Of a stretch of DNA of 64,000 nt, positions 15,146 to 24,216 are shown piece after piece. Both the position numbers and the translations under genes were made by a program. The first letter of the stretch is position 1, and each line of letters opens with the position of its first letter. The notes beneath the pieces were generated by a model. It did not search any database and had not been told where the DNA came from. It saw nothing but the letters and a program-made list of their open reading frames with translations. This DNA comes from Pseudomonas viridiflava (GTDB lineage: Bacteria; Pseudomonadota; Gammaproteobacteria; Pseudomonadales; Pseudomonadaceae): assembly GCF_900580865.1 (NCBI RefSeq), contig NZ_UTBZ01000001.1:434001-498000 (forward strand). The letters are read 5' to 3'.

Positions 15146-18103
15146 ATGCCGTTCCCGCCCCAGCGTCTGTCCCTCGCCATTGCCCTGTTGATCGCTGCCA
15201 CGGCAGCCCACGGCAAAACCGTGCAGATCGACACCGCCACCACGGCAGCACAAACGCTGGGTGGCAGCGACACGTTGACGATTTCCGCGCCGGGCAGCAT
15301 CACCAACAGCGGCAAGGCCGTGAGCCTGAAAGACAAGACCAGTGGTGCCGGTGTGGTGATCGACAACGCAGGCAAAATCGTCTCCAGCGGTGGCCGGGCC
15401 ATCGACAGCAGCGGCGACCTGACCCAGGCGCGCAACTACACGATCTACAACCGCAGCGGCGGGCAGATTCTCGGCGCCAACGACGCTTTGCGCATCGACA
15501 GCAACTTTGTCAGCGGCAGTCTGTTGATCGACAACAGCGGTGTGATTCGCTCCACCACCGGCCAGGGACTGGACCTGGATGCGCTGCGCAGTGACGGCGT
15601 GAAGACCACCATTATCAACCGCGTCGGCGGGCTGATTCGCGGCGACGCCAGCGACGGCATGAAGACCGGCGCCAACGCGACGATCAGCAACTATGGCGAG
15701 ATTTCGACCGGCGATTCGCACAATGCCGACGAGAAGTTCGATGGCATCGATATTGACTCCGCGAGCGGCGTCAGCGTGACCAACTACGGGGTGATTTCCG
15801 GTGGCCGCCACGGCATCACCACCGATCTTGGCGCGACGCTGATCAACTACGGGCAGATCACCGGCCGCAATGGTTCCGGCTTCGGTTCCGACGGCGATGG
15901 CACGGTGATTAACCACGGCACCATCACCGGGGCTTACTCAGGCTTGCAAGCGAACGGTGACGGCGACGGCGTGGACATCGACAAGATCGCCCACATCGAA
16001 AACTACGGGACCATTCAGGGCGTCGGTGCGGGCGGTGTCGACAAGGGCGGTTTCGCCAACGGCAGCGAGGGTATCGCGCTGGGTGGCGGTTACATCCTCA
16101 ACGCCAGCAACGCTTTGATCAGCGGTGCCGACAGCGCCATTCTGGTGGACGATGGCAGCGGCGGTTCGGGGCTGGCGGCGACCACGCTGGAAAACTTCGG
16201 CACCATTCAAGGCCTCAACGGTTTCGGCGTGAAGCTCGTCGGTGAATTCGCCGACAACGTCATCAACGGCGGCACGATCACTGGCAGCAATGACCTGGCG
16301 CTGGATCTGGGTGGCGGTAACGACAGCCTGACCTTGCGCAGCGGCAGTCGCTTTGTCGGCGTTGTGGATGGCGGCAGCGGTTACGACCGGGTGGTGATGG
16401 ATGATGCGGCCGGTGGCAGCTTCGGCGCCAGTCGCAACTTCGAATGGCTGGAGGTCAAGCAAGGCGCGTGGACACTCACAGGCAGCGGCGACTTTAGCGA
16501 CGGCGGTGCAGTGCGCAACGGCGCAACGCTGATCAATCAGGGCAGCATCGCCGGCAACCTGTCCGTGGATGCCGGCGGCGTGTATGCCGGCGGCGGTTCG
16601 GTGGGCAATCTCAACGTCAACGGTACGTTGCGCACCGACACCGGCCTCGATCGCGCAACGATCGTTCACGATTTGAACCTGGGCAACGCTGCCACCCTCG
16701 CCTACGGTGTCAACGCCGACGGCAGCAGCGCGCCGGTACAGGTCGGCGGCATCGCCAATCTCAACGGCGCAACCCTCGCGGTGAATCCCGGCAGCGGCAC
16801 CTATCCATGGCAGAGCCACTACACCGTGCTGCAAGCGGCGCAGGTCAACGGCACCTTCGGCAAGGTCAGCAGCGACTATGCGTTCCTGACGCCGACCCTC
16901 GCCTACACGCCAACCCAGGTTGACCTGACCTACACCCGCAATGACGTGGCTTTCAATGAGTTCGCCGCTACTGCCAACGGCAACAACGCCGCCAACAGCC
17001 TCGCCTCGATCGGCAAAGACAACGCTTTGTACAACGCCTTGCTCAATACCAGCCAAAGCAGCGCTGGCGCGGCGATTGAGCAACTGGCAGGCGCCAGCAA
17101 CGCCAACCTGACCAGCGCCACCCTCAGCGCCAGCAGTCAAGTCGGCAGCAGCATGCTCTCGGCCATGCAGCAAATGGGCGGCAGCCCGGGACTGCTGGTC
17201 GGCCTCGATCAACGCGACACGCCCGTGCTGGCGGCCAACGGCGTGCCGACCGAGGCGCGCAACCTGAATGATCCGAACGCTCGCGGCCGCCTCTGGCTGC
17301 AAGGCATTGGCGGCTACGGCAAGCTCGATGGCGAACACGGCAGCAGCGGTCTGGAGCAACGCACCAAGGGCAGCGTGCTGGGCGCCGACTGGTCACTGAA
17401 TCCGGCATGGCGCCTGGGCATACTGGGCGGCTATTCGAAAACCGATCTGGACGCGACCGGCGTCGACGGCAACGTCGAGAGCTGGCACGCCGGCGTCTAC
17501 GCGTTGCATCAGAACGGCCCGATCTCGCTGCGTCTGGGCGCGGCATACAGCGGCCATCAGGGCGAAAGCAAACGCACCATCGCATTCAACGGTTTCAGCG
17601 ACCGCCCGAAAGGCGACTACGACGCCGATAGTCAGCAAGCCTTCGCCGAACTCGGCTACGCCATGGGCAGCGGCCGCCTCAGCGCAGAACCGTTCGCCAG
17701 CCTCGGTTATCAGCGCTACCACCGCGACAGCTACAAGGAAAAAGGCGGCGCCGCCGCGCTGCAAGTCAACAGCCAGACTCAAGATAACTTCAGCAGCACC
17801 TTCGGCCTGCGCCTGGCGCACCTGAGCAGCCTCGACAATGGCATGAGCGTAACGCCGCGCATGGCCGCTGGCTGGAAACACACCTATGGCGATGTCAGCA
17901 GCTCGACGCGGCAGGCGTTTGTGACCGGCGGCACGGCGTTCAGTGTCGATGGCAGCTCGCTGGATCGCGACAGCCTGGTGCTGGAGGCCGGGCTGGACGT
18001 GGGGATTTCTGCGCGGCACACGTTAGGCGTGGGATACAGCGGTGAGATCGGCAGCAACAGTCGCAATCACGGGTTGATCGGGCAGTGGCAGATGAGTTTT
18101 TGA
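15146..18103 (+). CDS. Autotransporter (type Va), 985 aa
   Basis: A signal peptide is visible at residues 1-23 (LSLAIALLIAATAAHG). The passenger (to about residue 690) is a Gly/Asn/Ser-rich beta-helix with many repeats of the form xITNSG / IDNSGVI / INYGQITG, typical of surface adhesins. The last ~280 residues form the autotransporter barrel, beginning near GRLWLQGIGGYGKLDGEHG and ending with the OMP-type C-terminal Phe (GQWQMSF). It is exported by Sec and inserted in the outer membrane by BAM. A paralogue with the same barrel follows 198 bp downstream. Binding partner and role (adhesion, biofilm, autoaggregation) are unknown. Confidence 0.92.
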   Translation: MPFPPQRLSLAIALLIAATAAHGKTVQIDTATTAAQTLGGSDTLTISAPGSITNSGKAVSLKDKTSGAGVVIDNAGKIVSSGGRAIDSSGDLTQARNYTIYNRSGGQILGANDALRIDSNFVSGSLLIDNSGVIRSTTGQGLDLDALRSDGVKTTIINRVGGLIRGDASDGMKTGANATISNYGEISTGDSHNADEKFDGIDIDSASGVSVTNYGVISGGRHGITTDLGATLINYGQITGRNGSGFGSDGDGTVINHGTITGAYSGLQANGDGDGVDIDKIAHIENYGTIQGVGAGGVDKGGFANGSEGIALGGGYILNASNALISGADSAILVDDGSGGSGLAATTLENFGTIQGLNGFGVKLVGEFADNVINGGTITGSNDLALDLGGGNDSLTLRSGSRFVGVVDGGSGYDRVVMDDAAGGSFGASRNFEWLEVKQGAWTLTGSGDFSDGGAVRNGATLINQGSIAGNLSVDAGGVYAGGGSVGNLNVNGTLRTDTGLDRATIVHDLNLGNAATLAYGVNADGSSAPVQVGGIANLNGATLAVNPGSGTYPWQSHYTVLQAAQVNGTFGKVSSDYAFLTPTLAYTPTQVDLTYTRNDVAFNEFAATANGNNAANSLASIGKDNALYNALLNTSQSSAGAAIEQLAGASNANLTSATLSASSQVGSSMLSAMQQMGGSPGLLVGLDQRDTPVLAANGVPTEARNLNDPNARGRLWLQGIGGYGKLDGEHGSSGLEQRTKGSVLGADWSLNPAWRLGILGGYSKTDLDATGVDGNVESWHAGVYALHQNGPISLRLGAAYSGHQGESKRTIAFNGFSDRPKGDYDADSQQAFAELGYAMGSGRLSAEPFASLGYQRYHRDSYKEKGGAAALQVNSQTQDNFSSTFGLRLAHLSSLDNGMSVTPRMAAGWKHTYGDVSSSTRQAFVTGGTAFSVDGSSLDRDSLVLEAGLDVGISARHTLGVGYSGEIGSNSRNHGLIGQWQMSF

Positions 18104-18301
18104 GGTTGAACAGGCGGCGCGGTCTTGATTGGCTGTAGGAAAAAGAGCCGCGGCAGCCGAGCAAAACTACGGGTTCCAGATCACACGGTCATTTTCTACA
18201 AGATGATCCGATGTCGCCTGCAAGCGTGCGGGAAGCAGCCGACATCGGTTTTTTCGGTGCATCAATAGAGTTGGGTCTCTTACTAAAAGAGATCCAATTG
18301 A

Positions 18302-20578
18302 ATGTCTGTTCAACACAACTGCAAACCAAAACATCTGGCACTGGCGATTGCACTGGCAATCGGCTGGGTAGAGACCTCGATAGCACAACAACCAGAAATA
18401 CCCGCTGTCGCAGAAGTAGAAGACAGCAAGCCGAAAAAAAAGACGCGCGTCCCCAAAGCAGCAACACCCGCTGTTACAGAAGACGTGATGGAACCGATAG
18501 AGGACCTCTTCGCAATCGAGGAATTTATCGGACCGCTCGAACACACAGCACCGTTCCTCAGAGATATGAGAAAGCACGTCGCAACGGTTCAGTTTGACGA
18601 TGCCTTTTACGCAGATCTGGAGTTCCCTGAGATCGTCATGGAAGAAAAGGCTGATGGCGAGTTTGACCTGGTCGATCCTTTTGACCGGGACATGTATGCC
18701 TACACAACGGCAGTTTCGTTTCTTTCCCATCCGGTTGAGAGCGTCGATGGTGTGTCCCTGCAACTGGGCGAAGGAGACGATTTACTGGTGATCAATAACG
18801 GTGCCCGCTGGAGTGGGCGCCTGGACGGTGGCACCGGCATCAATGGCCTGCAACTCAATGCAACCGAGGGCGGCGAGATCGGTGAGACGCGCAATTTTTC
18901 GAGCCTGCGTGTCGCCCGAGGTATATGGACGCTCAGCCATGAGTTTGCCGGTGATGCTGACGTCAAGTCGGGGGCGGCTCTGGTCAACTTCGGCTCGATT
19001 GGCGGGGTTACCGTAAACAAAGGTGCGGTGTTCGGTGGTTCCGGTGATGTTGCCAACTTGTATGTCGGCGGATCGCTGGTGGCCACCCGGCCGCATGGAG
19101 CGCCGAAAATACAGGGCGATCTGGAGTTCGCTGAAGACGCAATATTTTCCTATGGTGTCTCTGCTGAAGGTGGATCAGACCCCGTGGTCGTCAAAGGCAC
19201 CGCAACACTGGGCGGTGCTCAGGTTCAGGTTTACGGTAAGCCCGGAGTCTACGCAATCAACTCGGAACACTTGATTCTGACCGCCAACACCATTGAAGGA
19301 GAGTTCGGCGAGGTCACCACCAACCTCGCTTATATGACCCCGACGCTGTCGTATGAAAAACAAAAGGTGAACTTGAATTATGCCCGCAATGATGTAGCAC
19401 TCGCGGATCTTGCAAAGACCCGTAACGCACGGTCGGTGGCCAACAGCATTGTCGAATCAGCGTCGCCCCCACGCACAGCAACTGCAAGCGCCAGCACTGT
19501 TGCCACCCAAGCATCGCCTCAAACAACAAAACCCGCCAATACAGCCGTCGCGGCATTGCTCGCCAGCGACAAAACCACCGCCCCCATCGCCATCGAACAA
19601 CTCGCCGCCGGCAGCAACGCCAACCTCGCCAAAGCCACGTTGAGCAGCATCACCCCCGTGAGCGCGAGCATGCTCTCGGCCATGCAACAACTGAATAGCC
19701 GTTACGGTTCTGCCTACAGCTCCGGTAACTCGCCGCGTCAGGCCGCCGGCGGCGCGGATTCCGGGCGCGTGTGGATTCAAGCGCTCGGCCATGGCGGCAA
19801 GGTTGATCGCGAGTTCGACAGCACCCTCAAACACGCGACCCAGGGTCTGGTCATGGGCGCCGACTGGCGGCTCGATGAACAATGGCATATCGGCCTGGTC
19901 GGTGGAAAATCGCAGACCAGACTCGATGCCCGACAATACGATGGCGACCTCGACAGCTGGCACCTCGGTGCCTACGCCGTGCGCCAGGACGGACCATTTT
20001 CACTGCGTCTCGGGGCGACCTATGCCAGCCATGACGGCGACAGCAAGCGGCGAGTGGCATTCAACGGGTTCAGCGATCGCCTCAAGGGCAACTACGACGC
20101 CAACACCCAACAAGCCTTTGCCGAACTGGCGGTCAATGTTGGCCGCCACAACGCGACGCTCGAACCGTTCGCCAGCCTCGGCTATCAGCGCTACCAGCGT
20201 GACAGCTACAGCGAAAAAGGCGGGGATGCGGCGCTGAAAGTCTTTGGGCAAACCCGCGACAACCTCAGCAGCACCTTCGGTCTGCGTACGGCAAAAATCA
20301 ATCGGCTGGATAACGGCATGACGTTGACGCCGCGATTCAGTGCCGGTTGGAAACATACCTTTGGCGAGATTGAAAGCGACACCCGCCAGCAACTGGTCAA
20401 GGGTGGCAAGCGGTTTGAGGTTACCGGTGCAGCGCTGGATCGAAACAGTCTGTCCGTGGATGCCGGCCTCGACCTCGGGCTGTCTGCCAATCACTCCGTC
20501 GGCGTTGGTCTTACCGGTGAAATGGCCACTGACAGCCGCACTCATGGCGTGATGGGCCAGTGGCGCATGGCGTTCTGA
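18302..20578 (+). CDS. Autotransporter with short, acidic passenger, 758 aa (paralogue of the preceding gene)
   Basis: A signal peptide is visible at residues 1-29 (LALAIALAIGWVETSIAQ). It is followed by ~120 residues unlike the first autotransporter: a Lys/Pro-rich patch (DSKPKKKTRVPK), then a strongly acidic segment with DLFAIEEFI and VMEEKADGEFDLVDPFDRD. From about residue 150 the passenger resembles the C-terminal part of the upstream paralogue. The last ~270 residues are a closely similar barrel (SFSLRLGATYASHDGD-type strands, C-terminal QWRMAF). The 5' third is poorer in GC than the rest, suggesting replacement or recent divergence of the passenger tip. The start ATG follows AAGAG. A REPIN follows the stop. 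Confidence 0.9.
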   Translation: MSVQHNCKPKHLALAIALAIGWVETSIAQQPEIPAVAEVEDSKPKKKTRVPKAATPAVTEDVMEPIEDLFAIEEFIGPLEHTAPFLRDMRKHVATVQFDDAFYADLEFPEIVMEEKADGEFDLVDPFDRDMYAYTTAVSFLSHPVESVDGVSLQLGEGDDLLVINNGARWSGRLDGGTGINGLQLNATEGGEIGETRNFSSLRVARGIWTLSHEFAGDADVKSGAALVNFGSIGGVTVNKGAVFGGSGDVANLYVGGSLVATRPHGAPKIQGDLEFAEDAIFSYGVSAEGGSDPVVVKGTATLGGAQVQVYGKPGVYAINSEHLILTANTIEGEFGEVTTNLAYMTPTLSYEKQKVNLNYARNDVALADLAKTRNARSVANSIVESASPPRTATASASTVATQASPQTTKPANTAVAALLASDKTTAPIAIEQLAAGSNANLAKATLSSITPVSASMLSAMQQLNSRYGSAYSSGNSPRQAAGGADSGRVWIQALGHGGKVDREFDSTLKHATQGLVMGADWRLDEQWHIGLVGGKSQTRLDARQYDGDLDSWHLGAYAVRQDGPFSLRLGATYASHDGDSKRRVAFNGFSDRLKGNYDANTQQAFAELAVNVGRHNATLEPFASLGYQRYQRDSYSEKGGDAALKVFGQTRDNLSSTFGLRTAKINRLDNGMTLTPRFSAGWKHTFGEIESDTRQQLVKGGKRFEVTGAALDRNSLSVDAGLDLGLSANHSVGVGLTGEMATDSRTHGVMGQWRMAF

Positions 20579-20596
20579 CGGATTGAACATCGTCAC

Positions 20597-20684
20597 TGTG
20601 GGAGCGAGCCTGCTCGCGAATGCGATCTGTCAGTTGAATAAATATCGACTGACACTCCTCTTCGCGAGCAGGCTCGCTCCCACA
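20597..20684. repeat. REPIN (GTGGGAGCGAGCCTGCTCGCGAA family)
   Basis: Two 24-bp arms, TGTGGGAGCGAGCCTGCTCG plus CGAA at 20597-20620 and its inverted copy at 20661-20684, each itself palindromic at GCGAGCCTGCTCGC. This is the common REP doublet of fluorescent pseudomonads; five more copies occur in this window. Confidence 0.9.
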
Positions 20685-20717
20685 TAGGCCTCATGTGATG
20701 CAGACAAATTCCGCATG

Positions 20718-20743
20718 AAAAAAAGGGGAGCACATGCCCCCCC
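20718..20743 (-). terminator. Intrinsic terminator of the pycA-oadA operon
   Basis: Read on the minus strand: a G-rich/C-rich hairpin (GGGGGCA, loop, TGCTCCCC) followed by a run of seven T. It lies 32 bases beyond the oadA-like stop codon. Confidence 0.75.
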
Positions 20744-20775
20744 GAGGTTTAAAGCGTTGGATCGCGGCCGTTATC

Positions 20776-22599
20776 TCAGCCTTCGATCTCGATCAGAATT
20801 TCACCCGGATTGACCCGATCACCCTTGGCCACATGAATCGCGGTGACCTTGCCGGCAATCGCTGCCTGGACTTCGGTTTCCATCTTCATCGCTTCGGTGA
20901 TCAGCACAGCCTGGCCGGCCTTGACGGTGTCGCCTTCCTTGACCAGCACATCGACGATGTTACCCGGCATGGTGGTGCTGACGTGGCCCGGTGCCGAAGC
21001 CTGTTTGCGCTTGCTGCTGCCACCGCCAACGAACTCGTTGAGTGGCTCGAACACCACCTCTTCCGGCATGCCGTCGATGGACAGGTAGAAGTGACGCTTG
21101 CCCTCTGCCTTGACGCCAACACCGGTGATGTCGACGCGGTAGGTTTCGCCGTGGACGTCGATAACGAACTCGGTCGGCACGCCTTCGCCGCCAGCCTTGG
21201 TCACACCGCCAGCCTCTGGAATCGGCAGCAGCACTTCAGGGGTCAGGGTGCCGGCAGCACGCTCTTCGAGGAACTTGCGGCCGATGTCCGGGAACATGGC
21301 GAAGGTCAGCACGTCTTCTTCGGACTTGGCCAGTGCACCGATATCGGCACGCAGCTTGGTCATTTCCGGCTTGAGCAGATCGGCCGGACGCACATCGATG
21401 ACTTCTTCACTGCCGATGGCCTGACGACGCAGTTTTTCGTTCATTACACCCGGTGCTTTGCCATAGCCGCCTTGCAGGTAAAGCTTCACTTCGTTGGTGA
21501 TGGTCTTGTAACGCTCGCCGGCCAGCACGTTGAAGAACGCCTGAGTGCCGACAATCTGCGAGGTCGGGGTCACCAGCGGCGGGAAGCCGAGGTCTTCACG
21601 CACGCGCGGAATTTCCGCCAGCACTTCGGCCATGCGGTTCAGTGCGCCCTGCTCTTTCAACTGGTTGGCGAGGTTGGAGATCATCCCGCCCGGCACCTGG
21701 TTGACTTGCACCCGGGTGTCGACGGCGGTGAATTCGCTTTCGAACTGGTGGTACTTCTTGCGCACGGCGTAGAAGTACAGACCGATCTCTTGCAGCAGCT
21801 CGAGGTTCAGGCCGGTGTCGTACTCGGTGCCCTTGAGTGCAGCAACCATCGACTCGGTGCCCGGGTGGCTGGTGCCCGACGCGAAGCTGGAGATCGCGGT
21901 GTCGATATGGTCGGCGCCGTTTTCGATCGCCTTGAGCTGGCACATGGTCGCCAGACCCGCCGTGTCGTGGGAGTGGATGAACACCGGCAGCGACTGCTCG
22001 GCCTTCAACGCACGAACCAGTTCACCGGTAGCGTACGGGGTCAGCAGACCGGCCATGTCCTTGATCGCTACCGAGTCGCAACCCATGGCTTCCATCTGCT
22101 TGGCTTGCGCCACGAACGCATCGATGGTGTGCACCGGGCTGGTGGTGTACGCGATGGTGCCTTGGGCATGTTTGCCGGCAGCCTTTACCGCTTCGATGGC
22201 CACGCGCAGGTTACGCACGTCGTTCATCGCGTCGAAGATGCGGAACACATCGATGCCGTTTACTGCAGCTTTAGCGACGAAGGCTTTGACCACGTCGTCG
22301 CTGTAGTGGCGGTAGCCCAGCAGGTTCTGCCCGCGCAGAAGCATTTGCAGACGAGTGTTAGGCAGCGCCGCGCGCAGTTGACGCAGACGCTCCCACGGGT
22401 CTTCTTTCAGAAAGCGTACGCAGGCGTCGAACGTCGCACCGCCCCAGCATTCCAGCGACCAGTAGCCGACTTTGTCGAGCTTGTCGCAGATCGGCAGCAT
22501 GTCTTCGGTGCGCATGCGGGTGGCGAGCAGCGATTGGTGAGCGTCGCGCAGGATGGTATCGGTGACATGTATTTTTTTAGAAACTGGGGTCTTGGACAT
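20776..22599 (-). CDS. oadA: Pyruvate carboxylase subunit B / oxaloacetate decarboxylase alpha-type (carboxyltransferase + biotinyl domain)
   Basis: A 607-residue protein with an N-terminal HMGL-like carboxyltransferase barrel (VTDTILRDAHQSLLATR, FRIFDAMNDVRNL, PVFIHSHDTAGLA), a PYC/OADA domain, and a C-terminal biotinyl domain with the attachment lysine in EAMKMET (about residue 570). With the adjacent biotin carboxylase it makes the two-subunit pyruvate carboxylase of pseudomonads, which replenishes oxaloacetate. The name oadA is traditional; no Na+-pump beta/gamma subunits are present, so the carboxylase role is favoured. I chose ATG 22599 (GAGGAA upstream) over an in-frame GTG at 22614. 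It begins 12 bp after the pycA stop. Confidence 0.95.
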   Translation of the reverse strand: MSKTPVSKKIHVTDTILRDAHQSLLATRMRTEDMLPICDKLDKVGYWSLECWGGATFDACVRFLKEDPWERLRQLRAALPNTRLQMLLRGQNLLGYRHYSDDVVKAFVAKAAVNGIDVFRIFDAMNDVRNLRVAIEAVKAAGKHAQGTIAYTTSPVHTIDAFVAQAKQMEAMGCDSVAIKDMAGLLTPYATGELVRALKAEQSLPVFIHSHDTAGLATMCQLKAIENGADHIDTAISSFASGTSHPGTESMVAALKGTEYDTGLNLELLQEIGLYFYAVRKKYHQFESEFTAVDTRVQVNQVPGGMISNLANQLKEQGALNRMAEVLAEIPRVREDLGFPPLVTPTSQIVGTQAFFNVLAGERYKTITNEVKLYLQGGYGKAPGVMNEKLRRQAIGSEEVIDVRPADLLKPEMTKLRADIGALAKSEEDVLTFAMFPDIGRKFLEERAAGTLTPEVLLPIPEAGGVTKAGGEGVPTEFVIDVHGETYRVDITGVGVKAEGKRHFYLSIDGMPEEVVFEPLNEFVGGGSSKRKQASAPGHVSTTMPGNIVDVLVKEGDTVKAGQAVLITEAMKMETEVQAAIAGKVTAIHVAKGDRVNPGEILIEIEG

Positions 22600-22610
22600 T
22601 GTTGTATTCC

Positions 22611-24026
22611 TCACAGGCCTGCGTGGGCGGCGATGGCGGCGGCGATGGCCAGGGCCAGCTCTTCGGGTTTGCGCTTGATCGAGTAGTTGGTCAGTTCCGG
22701 GTGGCTTTCAACGAAGCTGGTATTGAACTGGCCGCTACGGAATTCCGGGTTGCGCAGGATTTCCTGGTAGTACGCGGCGGTGGTCTTCACCCCCTGCAGA
22801 CGCATGTCGTCGAGCGCGCGCAGGCCACGGTCCATGGCCTCCTCCCAGGTCAGTGCCCAGACCACCAGTTTCAGGCACATCGAGTCGTAGAACGGCGGGA
22901 TGGTGTAGCCGGTGTAGATCGCTGTATCGGTGCGCACGCCCGGACCGCCGGGGGCGTAGTAACGGGTGATCTTGCCGAAGCTCGGCAGGAAGTTGTTCTT
23001 CGGGTCTTCGGCGTTGATGCGGAACTGCAACGCGAAACCACGGTGCTGGATGTCTTCCTGCTTCACCGACAGCGGCAGGCCGGAAGCGATGCGAATCTGT
23101 TCGCGGACGATGTCGATCCCGGTGATCTCTTCGGTGATGGTGTGTTCCACCTGCACCCGGGTGTTCATCTCCATGAAGTACACCTCGCCCTCAGCGAGCA
23201 GGAACTCCACAGTACCGGCGTTCTCGTAACCCACCGCCTTCGCCGCACGCACCGACAGGTCGCCGATATAGGCGCGCTGTTCCGGAGTCAGTTGCGGACT
23301 CGGGGCGATTTCGATGAGTTTCTGGTTGCGGCGCTGGATCGAGCAGTCACGCTCGAACAGGTGCACGACGTTGCCGAAGCTGTCGCCGAGAATCTGCGCT
23401 TCGATGTGCTTGGGGTTAACGATGCATTTTTCCAGGAACACTTCGGCAGAACCGAAGGCCTTGGTCGCTTCTGAAATCACCCGAGGGAAATTCTGTTCGA
23501 GCTCTTCGCGGCTGTTGCAGCGACGGATACCGCGACCGCCACCGCCGGAGGTGGCCTTGAGCATCACCGGGTAACCGATGCGGTCGCCCTCGGCCAAGGC
23601 CTCTTCGATGTCGGCGACGTTACCTTCGGTGCCCGGCGTCACCGGTACGCCGGCCTTGATCATGCTGCGCCGCGCTTCGGTCTTGTCGCCCATGCGGCGG
23701 ATGACTTCTGCCGACGGGCCAATGAATTTGATCCCGCGCTCGGCGCAGATGTCAGCCAGTTCAGCGTTTTCCGAGAGGAAACCGTAACCGGGGTGAAGTG
23801 CATCGCAGCCGGTTTCAACAGCGAGGTTCACCAGTTTGCGCGGGTTCAGGTAACCGGCCAGTGGCTCGGCACCGATGCTGTGGGCCTCGTCCGCACGCTT
23901 CACATGCAAGGCATGACGGTCGGCGTCGGAAAAAATCGCAACCGAGCGAATGCCCATTTCGGCGCAGGCTCGCACGATTCGTACGGCAATCTCACCACGG
24001 TTGGCGATCAGGATCTTTGTTATCAC
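22611..24026 (-). CDS. pycA: Pyruvate carboxylase subunit A (biotin carboxylase)
   Basis: A 471-residue biotin carboxylase. Landmarks are the N-terminal ITKILIANRGEIAVRIVRA, the ATP-grasp glycine loop SGGGGRGIR, the catalytic EMNTRVQVEHTITEE and the C-terminal domain. It carboxylates the biotin carried by the OadA-type subunit encoded just downstream. The frame is open to a GTG at 24056, but the GTG at 24026 gives the conserved N-terminus and follows AAGGGAACC. The divergent LysR gene is the likely regulator. It differs from the fatty-acid accC paralogue by its partner gene. Confidence 0.95.
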   Translation of the reverse strand: MITKILIANRGEIAVRIVRACAEMGIRSVAIFSDADRHALHVKRADEAHSIGAEPLAGYLNPRKLVNLAVETGCDALHPGYGFLSENAELADICAERGIKFIGPSAEVIRRMGDKTEARRSMIKAGVPVTPGTEGNVADIEEALAEGDRIGYPVMLKATSGGGGRGIRRCNSREELEQNFPRVISEATKAFGSAEVFLEKCIVNPKHIEAQILGDSFGNVVHLFERDCSIQRRNQKLIEIAPSPQLTPEQRAYIGDLSVRAAKAVGYENAGTVEFLLAEGEVYFMEMNTRVQVEHTITEEITGIDIVREQIRIASGLPLSVKQEDIQHRGFALQFRINAEDPKNNFLPSFGKITRYYAPGGPGVRTDTAIYTGYTIPPFYDSMCLKLVVWALTWEEAMDRGLRALDDMRLQGVKTTAAYYQEILRNPEFRSGQFNTSFVESHPELTNYSIKRKPEELALAIAAAIAAHAGL

Positions 24027-24089
24027 TTGGAGGTTCCCTTGAGCCGGTGGCACCACGACCTGCTAGACCCAGGTCGACGCGTGACCAAA

Positions 24090-24189
24090 TGTTTCAATTT
24101 AGTCGCAGGTCCACACTAGCGCTCATGAGGGATTAACAAAAATGAATAAAAATTGGGTCAGGCATAAGCAAAGACTTATAGTTGAAACA
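24090..24189. promoter_or_regulatory. LysR-type operator candidates between pycA and the LysR gene
   Basis: ATAAG (24164-24168) / CTTAT (24175-24179) with a 6-bp spacer fits a CbbR-like T-N11-A operator. In addition, TGTTTCAA (24090-24097) is inverted as TTGAAACA (24182-24189) across the intergenic region. Both suggest binding by the divergent LysR protein. Confidence 0.45.
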
Positions 24190-24216
24190 TCAGCCAGCCG
24201 TCAGAGCCTATAAAAA

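Noticed and set aside
14934..15251. 105-codon minus-strand frame spanning the XRE operators and the autotransporter start
   Set aside because: It covers both inverted repeats and the autotransporter signal-peptide codons; the translation looks random, and the 28-codon ORF in another frame is better placed relative to the XRE start.
15938..17359. 473-codon minus-strand frame opposite the first autotransporter
   Set aside because: Antisense shadow; Ala/Val/Gln-rich translation mirrors the Gly/Asn/Thr repeats of the passenger, with no start signal.
18131..18160. Fragment resembling the AGGAGCTGCCG repeat after the first autotransporter
   Set aside because: Only a few bases match (TGTAGGA, GCCGCGGC); too short to call a REP element.
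20734..22686. 650-codon open frame on the plus strand opposite oadA
   Set aside because: It is the antisense shadow of a clear carboxyltransferase gene; the translated product has no family features and the GC-rich third positions explain the open frame.
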